Positions 1 to 8,328 of a stretch of 64,000 nucleotides of DNA are shown piece after piece. The position numbers and the translations under genes are program-made. A model generated the notes under the pieces. That model had not been told where the DNA came from, did no database searches, and saw only the letters and a list, made by a program, of their open reading frames with translations. Location of the stretch: contig CAVQOI010000008.1 in assembly GCA_963714425.1 (NCBI GenBank), forward strand, positions 554,866 through 618,865, given 5' to 3'. The DNA comes from DATCYX01 sp963714425 (GTDB taxonomy: Bacteria; Chloroflexota; Anaerolineae; Anaerolineales; UBA4823). How positions within the stretch are numbered: the first letter of the stretch is position 1; every line of letters starts with the position of its first letter.

Positions 1-1190
1 GCTTGTTTCCGGCGCGAATAATATCTCTCGGTGAAATCACGCCCATTCCGGCCCATTCGTTCAACAGCCTTGGGATTATTCTTTAGATCAATCAAAGCCT
101 GAGCTAAAGCATGGGGGTCTTCAGGTGGCACATATACACCCGCCTGCGCCTGATCTATAATTTGCCTGGCCTCTCCGTCTACGCAAAGCAAAACAGGTCG
201 TTGGCAAGCCCACGAATCAAATAGCTTGGACGGCAAGGTGTCTTTGAATAGGTCAATTTTTCGAAGGGGGATGAGGGCGACATCAGCAGCAGAAATGAAT
301 GAAGGGATGACATTCGTGGGTTTTTCTGAAAGCAGGGTAATATTCGATATATTCATTCTGGCTGCCATGGATGTCAGCTCAGCCTTAACAGGTCCCTCCC
401 CGATGAACAAGAACTGGATATCGGTGTCCTCGCGGAGTATTTCGGCTGCCTGGACGATTGTTTCTAGTCCCTGTGCGATTCCATGAATCCCCGCATAAAG
501 TGCGACAAACTTACCTTCCAGCCCATATTCTTTGCGCAAGGTTTGGCGATCTGCAGGTTTATACTTAAAAACGTCAACATTGGCCCCATTCGGTACGACT
601 TCAATTTTGTTCTCCGGAAAGCCACGCTCGATCAGACGTCGGCGCGAACCCTGCGTGACTACGATTATCTTCTCGGCTTTTTTGTAACAGGCTTCTTCGA
701 GAAAAGTTGCCCCACGTATGGCGAGCGATCCCGATAGCTCACCTAAGGCAATAGCTGACTCAGGCCAAAGATCGCGAACTTCGAAAACCATTGGAATTCG
801 CTTTATGAATTTCAGTGCCAATGCTGCGCCGCCCACGAATAGTGGTGGCGAGCTTGCATATATCAAATCATACTTTTCGCGTGCCAGAAGTACGCCAGCA
901 ATGGTTGCATTCACCATATAAGTGAGGTAGAAAAGCATTCGGGATGCGAAATTCTTAGTTGGCGATGCTTTGACCCACACTCGGATAAGTTTGATTCCAT
1001 CAAGTTGATCTCTCTGGAAGAATATACGGCGGTATTGGGGTGGGATAATCCCAGAGGGATGGTTTGGCACCTCGCAAATCATTGTGACTTCGTGACCAAG
1101 ACGCACCCAGTTGGACGCCATCTCATAGGCGCGTATTTGTGTTGCTCCAACTTCGGGTATAAAGTATTGGGATAGGTATAGGATTCTCAT
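1..1190 (-). CDS. Glycosyltransferase family 4, WbuB-like (C-terminus off window)
   Basis: The frame opens at ATG 1188-1190 and stays open to the left edge (396 codons), so the C-terminus is missing. The N-terminus (MRILYLSQYFIPEVGATQIR) is the usual start of WbuB/WcaI-like GT4 enzymes with two Rossmann lobes (GT-B fold). The donor-binding lobe is also visible, with the segments GEGPVKAEL, PSKLFDSWACQRPVL and a final DFTERYYSR. These cytoplasmic enzymes add a sugar from a nucleotide donor to a lipid-linked glycan. It is the last gene of a minus-strand run of three glycosyltransferases and a flippase, 8 bp downstream of the broken glycosyltransferase at 1199-2335. The substrate cannot be read from sequence. 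Family assignment is firm; the WbuB label is by resemblance only. Confidence 0.8.
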   Translation of the reverse strand, partial: MRILYLSQYFIPEVGATQIRAYEMASNWVRLGHEVTMICEVPNHPSGIIPPQYRRIFFQRDQLDGIKLIRVWVKASPTKNFASRMLFYLTYMVNATIAGVLLAREKYDLIYASSPPLFVGGAALALKFIKRIPMVFEVRDLWPESAIALGELSGSLAIRGATFLEEACYKKAEKIIVVTQGSRRRLIERGFPENKIEVVPNGANVDVFKYKPADRQTLRKEYGLEGKFVALYAGIHGIAQGLETIVQAAEILREDTDIQFLFIGEGPVKAELTSMAARMNISNITLLSEKPTNVIPSFISAADVALIPLRKIDLFKDTLPSKLFDSWACQRPVLLCVDGEARQIIDQAQAGVYVPPEDPHALAQALIDLKNNPKAVERMGRNGRDFTERYYSRRKQ

Positions 1191-1198
1191 AACCCCAG

Positions 1199-2335
1199 TC
1201 AGATTTTTAGTATTTGTGCGTAAAAATCAAGCAGCCTAAATTCCATGTCCTCCCACCGGAATTTTTTGGCCACTAAGTTTCGACCTTGTTCTCCCATAGC
1301 TTTGGCTGTCAGGGGATTTTGCAGAAGCTCAATGATTGCTTGCGCGTGCGCCTCGGGATTACTTGGATTCACGAGGTAGCCATTAGTTCCATTATTAATA
1401 TATGGCCTAATCGACGCGAGGTCACTGCTAACAATGGGTAAACCATATGCCATGTATTCAAAGAGTTTCGTTGGAATATTCTTTTGATATTTTTTGACGG
1501 GTGAAAACGGGACCCAACCCACTGTCGCTTGATTGAGATACTCGTGCACATCATCGAATGGAACAGCGCCAGTTATTAGCACATCTTGTTCGAGCCGATA
1601 GGAAGCGACGATCTCGCTTACCTCAGCTCGATGAGAAGCGGGGGCGAAGGGACCCACTAGGAGTAAGCGAGCCTTTGGGACAGACGCGTGTACCATTGAG
1701 AATGCTCGTAACATAAGCCTGGAGCCTCAATTCTCTTTGAGTCCACCAAGATACAAGATGACAGGATTACTAAAGTCCTTTTCATATGTGGTTGCTTCTG
1801 CTTTTGCGAGAAATTCCCTGGAAGGGTAATTATACAAAATGACATTCGGCTTTTGAATACCCCTGAAATTTTCTGCGATTTTCTCATCAGCGAAAACAAG
1901 ACCAGATACGAGATGAGCCAAAAATGGCTCGAGCCAATGTAGCAGCCTCGAAAGTATATAGCGAAGCCAAGCAGGGATATCATCTTTGATTTCAATGAAG
2001 TCGCTGATTATTTCGTGAACATCATAGATCACCGGTTTCCTGGTCCAAAGTCTTATGAGCGGCGCGATCAGCAATAGTTCCGTATCGTGAAAATGATATA
2101 GATCTGCCGGTGTAACTAGAATCTTTCTGTACAGCTTCCACCATAATAAAGGGCGTTTCCAGCGAGCAAGATTTGGCATACCGATGATCTTGATCCCGTC
2201 TATGGCCTCGTCACAGGGGTGAACTGCAATAAGTATGACCTGGTAACCCGCTCGGTGCAGACTCTGGGCTTCCTTGTAAAAAATCCGATTATCTAGTGCG
2301 TTATGTACGCTGGAAAAGTGGCAAACAATCGGCAT
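1199..2335 (-). pseudogene. GT4 glycosyltransferase interrupted by an in-frame TGA
   Basis: Two open stretches in the same frame (1727-2335, 202 codons; and the part below 1727 to the stop at 1199-1201) are separated only by a TGA at 1727-1729. Together they make a normal GT4 protein of about 378 residues. The upstream part has the acceptor lobe (HFSSVHNALDNRIFYKEA, YDVHEIISDF, ending VILYLGGLKEN). The downstream part starts GSRLMLRAFS and has the donor lobe (LLLVGPF, FEYMAYGLPIVSSDLASI). Relatives usually have Arg-Gly at the break, so a CGA to TGA change explains it. Genes on both sides are intact, with gaps of 2 and 8 bp. It may be a true nonsense mutation, a strain polymorphism or a base-call error. 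Restart at ATG 1712-1714 could give a separate C-terminal half, but that is unlikely to be functional. Confidence 0.8.
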
Positions 2336-2337
2336 GA

Positions 2338-3438
2338 TTATTTCGTAGATTTTTCAAGAATATTTTGGTATAGAGATTCCATTTTTTTCATTTCATTGTG
2401 ATGGTTACCGCGTTCGCCAACCAATTGGAAATTGTGTTGACGGAAGGAATTCACTAATGCGGGGTCACTTGATAGTTGGATGATGGCAGACGCCAGGGCG
2501 CGCTCATCCCTGGGAGGTACCAGAAGGCCATTCAGGCTTGGGGTTATCCATTCTCTGATCGAAGCTAAATCGCTCGCTATCACTGGTATGCCACAAGCCA
2601 TAGCTTCTTGTATGGAGATTGGCATTGAATCAGTAGAAGCGATGGAAATTGCAATAGTTGCCTTGCGGTAGGCATTAAGGACTTGTTCCCATTCATCGAT
2701 TTCGTCGAGCCATTGGACATTTCCGCGAATATCCAGCTTGTTAACCATCTCTACCAGATGCTGTTTATATCTCAAATCGATATTATATTGCTGGAAAATG
2801 AAGACAGCATCAGGGTATATGTTTCGTACGATTGGGATTGCCTTTAAAATGACATCCAGGTTATAGATCGGCTTGACCGCTCTCAAATTGAGGATAGCTG
2901 GGGCGTTACTTGTCCTCGCCTCCTGATTGGATAAATGGTCGGGATTGAAAAGGCTCAGATCTACCCCCCACCCAACTAGATGCGTTTTTTCCAGATTGGC
3001 ACCAAACGCGCGCGCTCGTTCGCACAGATCATGCGAGCTGGCAGTGACCATATCTGCTCGGCTGAGAACATAGCCTGCAAGCCAGGCAGCTATGCGGGAA
3101 CGAGAAGGGTGCTGATACAGGTCGCTTCCCCAGGGTGTTACGACAAAGGGATGAAATCCTGAAAATGCGCCTATCCAACCTGCACTCGAGACGCGGTGGG
3201 CGTGTACAATATCTGGTTGAAGTTTTCTTATAACGCTCTGACATTTTATTCCCCAGAGAAGGAATTTCAGAACAGGCAGTGAAAATCGGCCAGGTAATAC
3301 GAAATCAGCAATAGGATTCCAGCGCTTCACCGGCTTAACATCCGCTATCAACCAAACCGTATGACCGCGCTCTTTAAACCAATCGACCCAGCGACGAGTA
3401 TGGATGCTATTCGGGTTCCCGATAATGCAGAGTTTCAT
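2338..3438 (-). CDS. Glycosyltransferase family 4
   Basis: A 366-residue GT-B enzyme. The N-terminal lobe starts MKLCIIGNPNSIHTRRWVDW and contains DIVHAHRVSSAGW and TPWGSDLY. The C-terminal lobe has the GT4 signature around SIASTDSMPISIQEAMACG followed by IPVIASDLASIREWI, where the Glu of the E-x7-E motif binds the nucleotide sugar. The frame can be extended to a TTG at 3486, but ATG 3438 gives the canonical N-terminus, so it is preferred. It lies 2 bp upstream of the broken glycosyltransferase and 76 bp downstream of the flippase gene. It probably adds one sugar of the repeat unit; donor and acceptor are unknown. Confidence 0.85.
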   Translation of the reverse strand: MKLCIIGNPNSIHTRRWVDWFKERGHTVWLIADVKPVKRWNPIADFVLPGRFSLPVLKFLLWGIKCQSVIRKLQPDIVHAHRVSSAGWIGAFSGFHPFVVTPWGSDLYQHPSRSRIAAWLAGYVLSRADMVTASSHDLCERARAFGANLEKTHLVGWGVDLSLFNPDHLSNQEARTSNAPAILNLRAVKPIYNLDVILKAIPIVRNIYPDAVFIFQQYNIDLRYKQHLVEMVNKLDIRGNVQWLDEIDEWEQVLNAYRKATIAISIASTDSMPISIQEAMACGIPVIASDLASIREWITPSLNGLLVPPRDERALASAIIQLSSDPALVNSFRQHNFQLVGERGNHHNEMKKMESLYQNILEKSTK

Positions 3439-3514
3439 ATGTTTTGGAGAGTATCCGAGGCAACTCTTCAGACCTGTTTGAGACAATCAATCAAAGACGG
3501 GGAGCAAATAATAT

Positions 3515-4879
3515 TTAAAGTAGAGTAACTTTTGCACGGTTCCATAGCTGAATAAATAGTTTCGCTAGCATCTTTATGTCGCTCGTTTTGGGCATTATCA
3601 CATCGGATATCTTTATCGATGTTTCTTTGCTGAACCAATAAATTAATAAACCAGTGGAGAATAAATACGCAATCGAGGACGCTATGGCAGCTCCAACGAT
3701 GGAGAAAACGGGAATCATGAGAATATCCAGAACAATCGTAATGGCCAAAGTAATGATAGACGTGTACGTAGCATACAGCGGTTTCCCTATGCCTCCCAAG
3801 TTTGCTGCGATGATTTTACTAACGGATAACCCAAGGATTCCGGGTAAAAGCCATAAAAAGGGTGCTACTGATGCCTCGAAATCTGATCCAAACAAAAGTG
3901 GAATGAAGAATGGACCAAGTATTGCTGATAGACCAGTGAGGAACGTGGACACGACGATTACCTGGCGGCACACCTGGGAAGTTAAACGTGCAGCTATGTC
4001 TCGATTCATTGCCGAGGATTTTGGGAATAATGCACTTCCGATCGCATTCGGGACATTCCAGACTAGCTCAGCAGAGCTGGCGCCCGTCGTGTAGAGCCCA
4101 ACCATGTAAGACCCGGTGAAGTAGTTAATGAAAAATGTATCTAAACGAAGGTTGAAAAAAGTAAAGATATTCGTAATATGACTTTTTAGCCCATATGAGG
4201 TAAGCTGCCCGAGGATTGCGCGCGGGAAAGAGATGATAAATTGAATGTGCTCCCTTACATACCAAAATGACACACCAAGAACAATAATATTTGAGATCAA
4301 CCAGGCAAGGATTGCTCCTGAAATGCCTCCCCTGAGGATGGAAGAGATACCTTGCAGTACTAGATTTGAAACAACTCCTGATAAAGCGATGGCATTAAAT
4401 GCAATAAACTCTTGCCTCCCACGAACAATACTGGAGAGAAAAATCGCAAGCAGACTGATCGGGAGGCTGATAATAATGAGCTGGATGTGATACTGAGTGA
4501 CACCTGCGAGAATTCGGTCTGATAGATACCATCGATAAGCCAAGTAGAGTCCAAGTCCTCCAATGATGCTGAGGAATCCGGTTGAGACGACGGAGAATGT
4601 GAAGAGATTGGCTGGAGAAAATTTTTTATTAGCAGTAAAGTAAGTTATTGAATTACCCAAGCCAATCGAAAAGACCAGAACTATAAAAGAGCCCGATATT
4701 AATACCAGGGAATATATCCCCTTGCCCTCGACTCCCAATGTCCTCGCTACGACAATACTGGTGAGAAATCGTGCCAAATAACTTACGACATAGCTCAGGA
4801 AAAATGTAATACTACCTTCAAGGAGACCAGGCTCCTTTGTTTCGAAATTTACGCCCTGATCAGACATTCCCCCAGTCAT
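3515..4879 (-). CDS. Polysaccharide flippase (Wzx/MATE-like)
   Basis: A 454-residue, strongly hydrophobic protein with about 12-14 membrane segments. The N-terminus carries the usual flippase pattern (GSITFFLSYVVSYLARFLTS, then VVARTLGVEGKGIYSLVL), as in Wzx/RfbX proteins of the MOP superfamily. Such proteins flip undecaprenyl-linked oligosaccharide repeat units to the outer face of the membrane. Its place at the head of the glycosyltransferase run, divergent from an O-antigen ligase and a PNPT transferase, fits that job. Start choice is uncertain: ATG 4879 lacks a clear ribosome site, and ATG 4867 has GGGGGA directly against it. No truncation is seen. Confidence 0.85.
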   Translation of the reverse strand: MTGGMSDQGVNFETKEPGLLEGSITFFLSYVVSYLARFLTSIVVARTLGVEGKGIYSLVLISGSFIVLVFSIGLGNSITYFTANKKFSPANLFTFSVVSTGFLSIIGGLGLYLAYRWYLSDRILAGVTQYHIQLIIISLPISLLAIFLSSIVRGRQEFIAFNAIALSGVVSNLVLQGISSILRGGISGAILAWLISNIIVLGVSFWYVREHIQFIISFPRAILGQLTSYGLKSHITNIFTFFNLRLDTFFINYFTGSYMVGLYTTGASSAELVWNVPNAIGSALFPKSSAMNRDIAARLTSQVCRQVIVVSTFLTGLSAILGPFFIPLLFGSDFEASVAPFLWLLPGILGLSVSKIIAANLGGIGKPLYATYTSIITLAITIVLDILMIPVFSIVGAAIASSIAYLFSTGLLIYWFSKETSIKISDVIMPKTSDIKMLAKLFIQLWNRAKVTLL

Positions 4880-4900
4880 TAATCGATCAGAGAGGCTGTA

Positions 4901-4929
4901 TTGACATTTTCGATTAGAATAATTCTATT
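4901..4929 (+). promoter_or_regulatory. Possible sigma70 promoter with internal palindrome
   Basis: A consensus TTGACA (4901-4906) is followed 17 bases later by TCTATT (4924-4929), four of six matches to the -10 box. Between them lies a perfect 13-base palindrome TAGAATAATTCTA (4915-4927), which could be an operator. It sits in the 171-bp divergent region between the flippase and ligase genes and would leave a leader of roughly 115 nt before the ligase. Sequence match only. Confidence 0.35.
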
Positions 4930-5010
4930 AATTTTGACCCACATATCATTGCTACCGGAACCATTCATGGGCTCAGGGATTTAACGCAAATGCTGGTGAG
5001 GTAAAGAATC

Positions 5011-5039
5011 TTGCTCACTTTATGATATCGTGTTATCGT
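5011..5039 (+). promoter_or_regulatory. Alternative promoter immediately before the ligase gene
   Basis: TTGCTC (5011-5016), a 17-base spacer and TATCGT (5034-5039). If used, transcription would start about five bases before the GTG at 5051, giving an almost leaderless message. This agrees with the lack of a ribosome site there. Weak match, listed as an alternative to 4901-4929. Confidence 0.25.
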
Positions 5040-5050
5040 AATGTGGTTTT

Positions 5051-8000
5051 GTGTGGGAATTTGACACGACATGGCTATCTACAATGTCCACTAAACTAAG
5101 TCGTTATTGCGAAAGTCTGATGGAAGCCGCGTGGATAGCGGCTTTGGTGCTTATCCCGGTATTCTTCAACATTTATTCAAGCAGAATATTCGAGCCAGAC
5201 AAGGTCGCAGTCTTACGCTCACTGGCATTATTGATTCTCGGAGCTTGGATCGTGAAAAGCATCAATGAGGGTGGTCCACGCTGGGAATACCTTAAGCAAG
5301 ACAGTTCAGTTGTTAAGTTTATCATCAAATTTCCACTGCTAGGAGCCGTAACTGGATTCGCCCTGCTTTACCTAATTTCTACACTCTTTTCTGTCGCTCC
5401 ACGAGCGAGTTTCTGGGGTTCTTACCAGCGTTTGCAAGGAACATACACCACATTATCTTACCTGGTTGTATTCGCGGCCATTCTAGGAAACCTGCGCCGT
5501 CGCGCTCAGGTCGATCGACTGATTACTACCGCTGTTCTAGCCAGTCTTCCGATCGTCCTTTATGGTTTCTTACAGCACTACCAACGCGATCCAGTGCCCT
5601 GGGCGGGGGACACTTCGATCCGGATCGCAGCCAATATGGGTAACTCAATCTTCGTTGCGGCTTATTTAATAATGGTTTTCCCCTTGACCATTGGGCGAAT
5701 CGTTCAATCCTTTACAGCAATACTCAAAGATGAGACGCACTTGTGGTCTCGGGTAGCTGCAGCTACCGTCTATGTCTTTATTGCCGCGTCGCAATTAATC
5801 GCTCTGTATATGAGCCAGAGTCGTGGTCCAATGCTGGGTCTGCTGGCTGGATCGTTCTTCCTATTCCTGCTGTTGTCCCTTTATTGGCGAAAACGCTGGC
5901 TTACAGTCAGCACTGTCAGTGCTTCAATTGCACTGGGAATATTTCTTATAGTATTCAATATCCAGGGTGGACCGCTTGAATCCCTGCGCAAACTGCCCGC
6001 AATTGGGCGGTTTGGTATGCTCCTGGATCCGGGGAGCAACACCGCCCTGGTCCGTAAGTATATCTGGCAGGGGGCAGCCGATCTGGTGGGATTGCATGCG
6101 CCCTTGGAGTACCCTGACGGAAGCAAAGACGCCTACAATTTTTTGCGACCAATTATCGGTTATGGTCCAGAGTCGATGTATGTTGCATATAACCCGTTTT
6201 ACGTACCCGAGCTGGCAATCGTCGAAAGGCGCAACGCCTCTCCTGATCGTTCTCACAATGAAACATGGGATTCTCTTGTGATAACTGGCGTTATGGGTAT
6301 CATTGTTTACCTGCTTATTTTCACGCTTATTTTTTACTATGGGCTTAGGTGGATCGGTTTAATTACTGGTAAACGGCAAATCAAATATTTCTTGCTATTA
6401 TGGATGGGAAGTGGAACCGCAGGAGCATTTGGAATGAGCTTCTGGCGCGGGATTGAATACTTTGGGGTAGGTTTGCCCTTTGGAATGCTAATTGGGCTGC
6501 TCATATACCTGACATTGGTTGCTATCACGGGATCTTATCGCTCCCCGGAGACACCAGCGGACGCTTCTAGGCACCTCATCTTGATATTGCTGATCGCGGC
6601 TATCGTCGCGCACTTTGTTGAAATCAACTTCGGGATCGCCATCGTCTCCACTAGACTATATTTCTGGGTATACGCAGCGTTAATTGTTGTGGTGGGGTAT
6701 GTCTTGCCTCAGGTTAAAGGATCTGAGATCCTCGACCCGATGCTTAACCTGGATAATATCTCCGTAGACGCGATCAAGCATGCAGCGACTGGAGCTTCAA
6801 CCAAGAAAAAACGTCGTGGTCGCGGGTCAGCTTCGGCAGGCGATTCATCCTGGGTGTTGGAGAATCGAGGCGCTTTGATCTCTGCTTGTGGTATTGCTTT
6901 ATTACTGATCACTCTGAACTACAATTTCATCTCCAATTCCCGTGGGTTAACCTCCACTACCGAGATTATATGGTCGGCATTAACACAACTCGCAAGGCTT
7001 CAGGGTGAACGATCGTACGGGGTTCTGTTGATGTATTTGACAACGTGGCTGTTTATGGGGATGGTTTTGTGTGCTGAACAGGGTGCCCCAGACGTCAAGT
7101 CTTGGTGGCGAGGACTCGCGATTACATTGGGCGGGTCGATGCTTTTGGCTGTGTTATACGCTTTTTGGCACGCAGGTACCCTGGCCGCTATGGCTAGAAA
7201 TACGGCGACCACAATTGAAGGAGTGTTAACACAGGTGGGCAGATTTGAGGGATTGCTAGCGAAATTTTATCTAACGGTAGCGATTGTGCTCATAATTTTT
7301 GCTAGAGTGTTGTCCGAACGCGAGTCTCAACGGATGGGAGAATCTAAACTCGCGGGCCTGATCGCCTCCCCAATCATTTTAATTCTGGTCATCGCTCTTG
7401 CGGCGTTCACCAACCTACGCATTATCCAAGCGGACATCGTGTACAAGATTGCAGAGCCATTCAGCCAGAGCAGGCAATGGCCGGTAGCAATCACGGTTTA
7501 TAATCGAGCCAATCTGCTGGCGCCAAATGAGGATTATTATTATCTCTTCTTGGGCCGAGCTTTTTTAGAACACGCCAAGACTTTGCAGGATAGCGCACAG
7601 CGAGATCGTTTCATCGAGGAAGCACGTGACGAACTCGTCAAAGCGCAAAGGTTAAATCCATTAAACACGGATCATACCGCGAACATTGCTCGTTTGTACA
7701 GCTTATGGGCATCATTTGCGGAAGATCCAACACTGAAGCTGGAACGTGCGCAGACTTCATCTGAATACTTTTCTAAGGCAGTCAATCTAAGCCGGAACAG
7801 CGCTTTGTTATGGGGTGAATGGGCTTATTTATTGCTCACAGTTTTGCAGCAGCCTGACCAAGCCTACCAGAATATCTCGCGGGCGATTGAAATCGATCCG
7901 CAATTTCACAGGTCTTATGCTTTGTTAGGGGAATATTATTTACGCCAATCCAGCAATGCCAGTGATGAGAGTTCGAGGGAGGCAGCCTACGAATTGGCGG

Positions 8001-8326
8001 CTGCTGGCTTTGAGAAAGCACTTGAGTTGCCTGCACCCGGCGAGCCAATGGCAAAATTCAATTACGCACAAATGCTAGGGAACATCGAGGCAGAATTAGG
8101 CAGGTACCCGGAAGCACTCGAGGCATACCAAATCGCACTTGAAAATTTACCCGCAGGCGGAGAAGTCTGGAGGGTTCAGGAGGCAATTGCTGGCTTGTAT
8201 GTCCGTCAAGGGGACTTATCAAGCGCCTCGCTCTACATTCAGGATGCGATTAATGGCGCTCCAAATGATCAAAGAGAACGATTGATTGCTCTACTCGCAC
8301 AGCTTCAGCAGAGTGAACAACCCTAA
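5051..8326 (+). CDS. O-antigen ligase-like membrane protein with C-terminal TPR domain
   Basis: A 1091-residue protein. Residues about 20-480 hold roughly a dozen membrane segments with a Wzy_C/O-antigen-ligase pattern: ALYMSQSRGPMLGLLAG near 255, then a large outer loop (GYGPESMYVAYNPFY, and NASPDRSHNETWD near 400). A second membrane block covers about 500-780, split by a basic cytoplasmic loop (TKKKRRGRGSASAG). Residues about 800-1091 form TPR-like helices (for example SRNSALLWGEWAYLLLTVL and PGEPMAKFNYAQMLGNIEAE). The family joins or polymerises lipid-linked glycans at the outer membrane face; the TPR part may organise partners. The start is uncertain: GTG 5051 has no ribosome site, ATG 5084 is an alternative. 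It is 2 bp from the following PNPT gene, so the two are co-transcribed. Confidence 0.8.
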   Translation: MWEFDTTWLSTMSTKLSRYCESLMEAAWIAALVLIPVFFNIYSSRIFEPDKVAVLRSLALLILGAWIVKSINEGGPRWEYLKQDSSVVKFIIKFPLLGAVTGFALLYLISTLFSVAPRASFWGSYQRLQGTYTTLSYLVVFAAILGNLRRRAQVDRLITTAVLASLPIVLYGFLQHYQRDPVPWAGDTSIRIAANMGNSIFVAAYLIMVFPLTIGRIVQSFTAILKDETHLWSRVAAATVYVFIAASQLIALYMSQSRGPMLGLLAGSFFLFLLLSLYWRKRWLTVSTVSASIALGIFLIVFNIQGGPLESLRKLPAIGRFGMLLDPGSNTALVRKYIWQGAADLVGLHAPLEYPDGSKDAYNFLRPIIGYGPESMYVAYNPFYVPELAIVERRNASPDRSHNETWDSLVITGVMGIIVYLLIFTLIFYYGLRWIGLITGKRQIKYFLLLWMGSGTAGAFGMSFWRGIEYFGVGLPFGMLIGLLIYLTLVAITGSYRSPETPADASRHLILILLIAAIVAHFVEINFGIAIVSTRLYFWVYAALIVVVGYVLPQVKGSEILDPMLNLDNISVDAIKHAATGASTKKKRRGRGSASAGDSSWVLENRGALISACGIALLLITLNYNFISNSRGLTSTTEIIWSALTQLARLQGERSYGVLLMYLTTWLFMGMVLCAEQGAPDVKSWWRGLAITLGGSMLLAVLYAFWHAGTLAAMARNTATTIEGVLTQVGRFEGLLAKFYLTVAIVLIIFARVLSERESQRMGESKLAGLIASPIILILVIALAAFTNLRIIQADIVYKIAEPFSQSRQWPVAITVYNRANLLAPNEDYYYLFLGRAFLEHAKTLQDSAQRDRFIEEARDELVKAQRLNPLNTDHTANIARLYSLWASFAEDPTLKLERAQTSSEYFSKAVNLSRNSALLWGEWAYLLLTVLQQPDQAYQNISRAIEIDPQFHRSYALLGEYYLRQSSNASDESSREAAYELAAAGFEKALELPAPGEPMAKFNYAQMLGNIEAELGRYPEALEAYQIALENLPAGGEVWRVQEAIAGLYVRQGDLSSASLYIQDAINGAPNDQRERLIALLAQLQQSEQP

Positions 8327-8328
8327 CT

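Noticed and set aside
1727..1729. TGA recoded as an amino acid (selenocysteine or altered genetic code)
   Set aside because: TGA ends many intact genes here, including ATGA overlaps in glp, hdr and mvh, and GT4 enzymes have Arg, not Cys, at this site. No selenocysteine-type stem was apparent.
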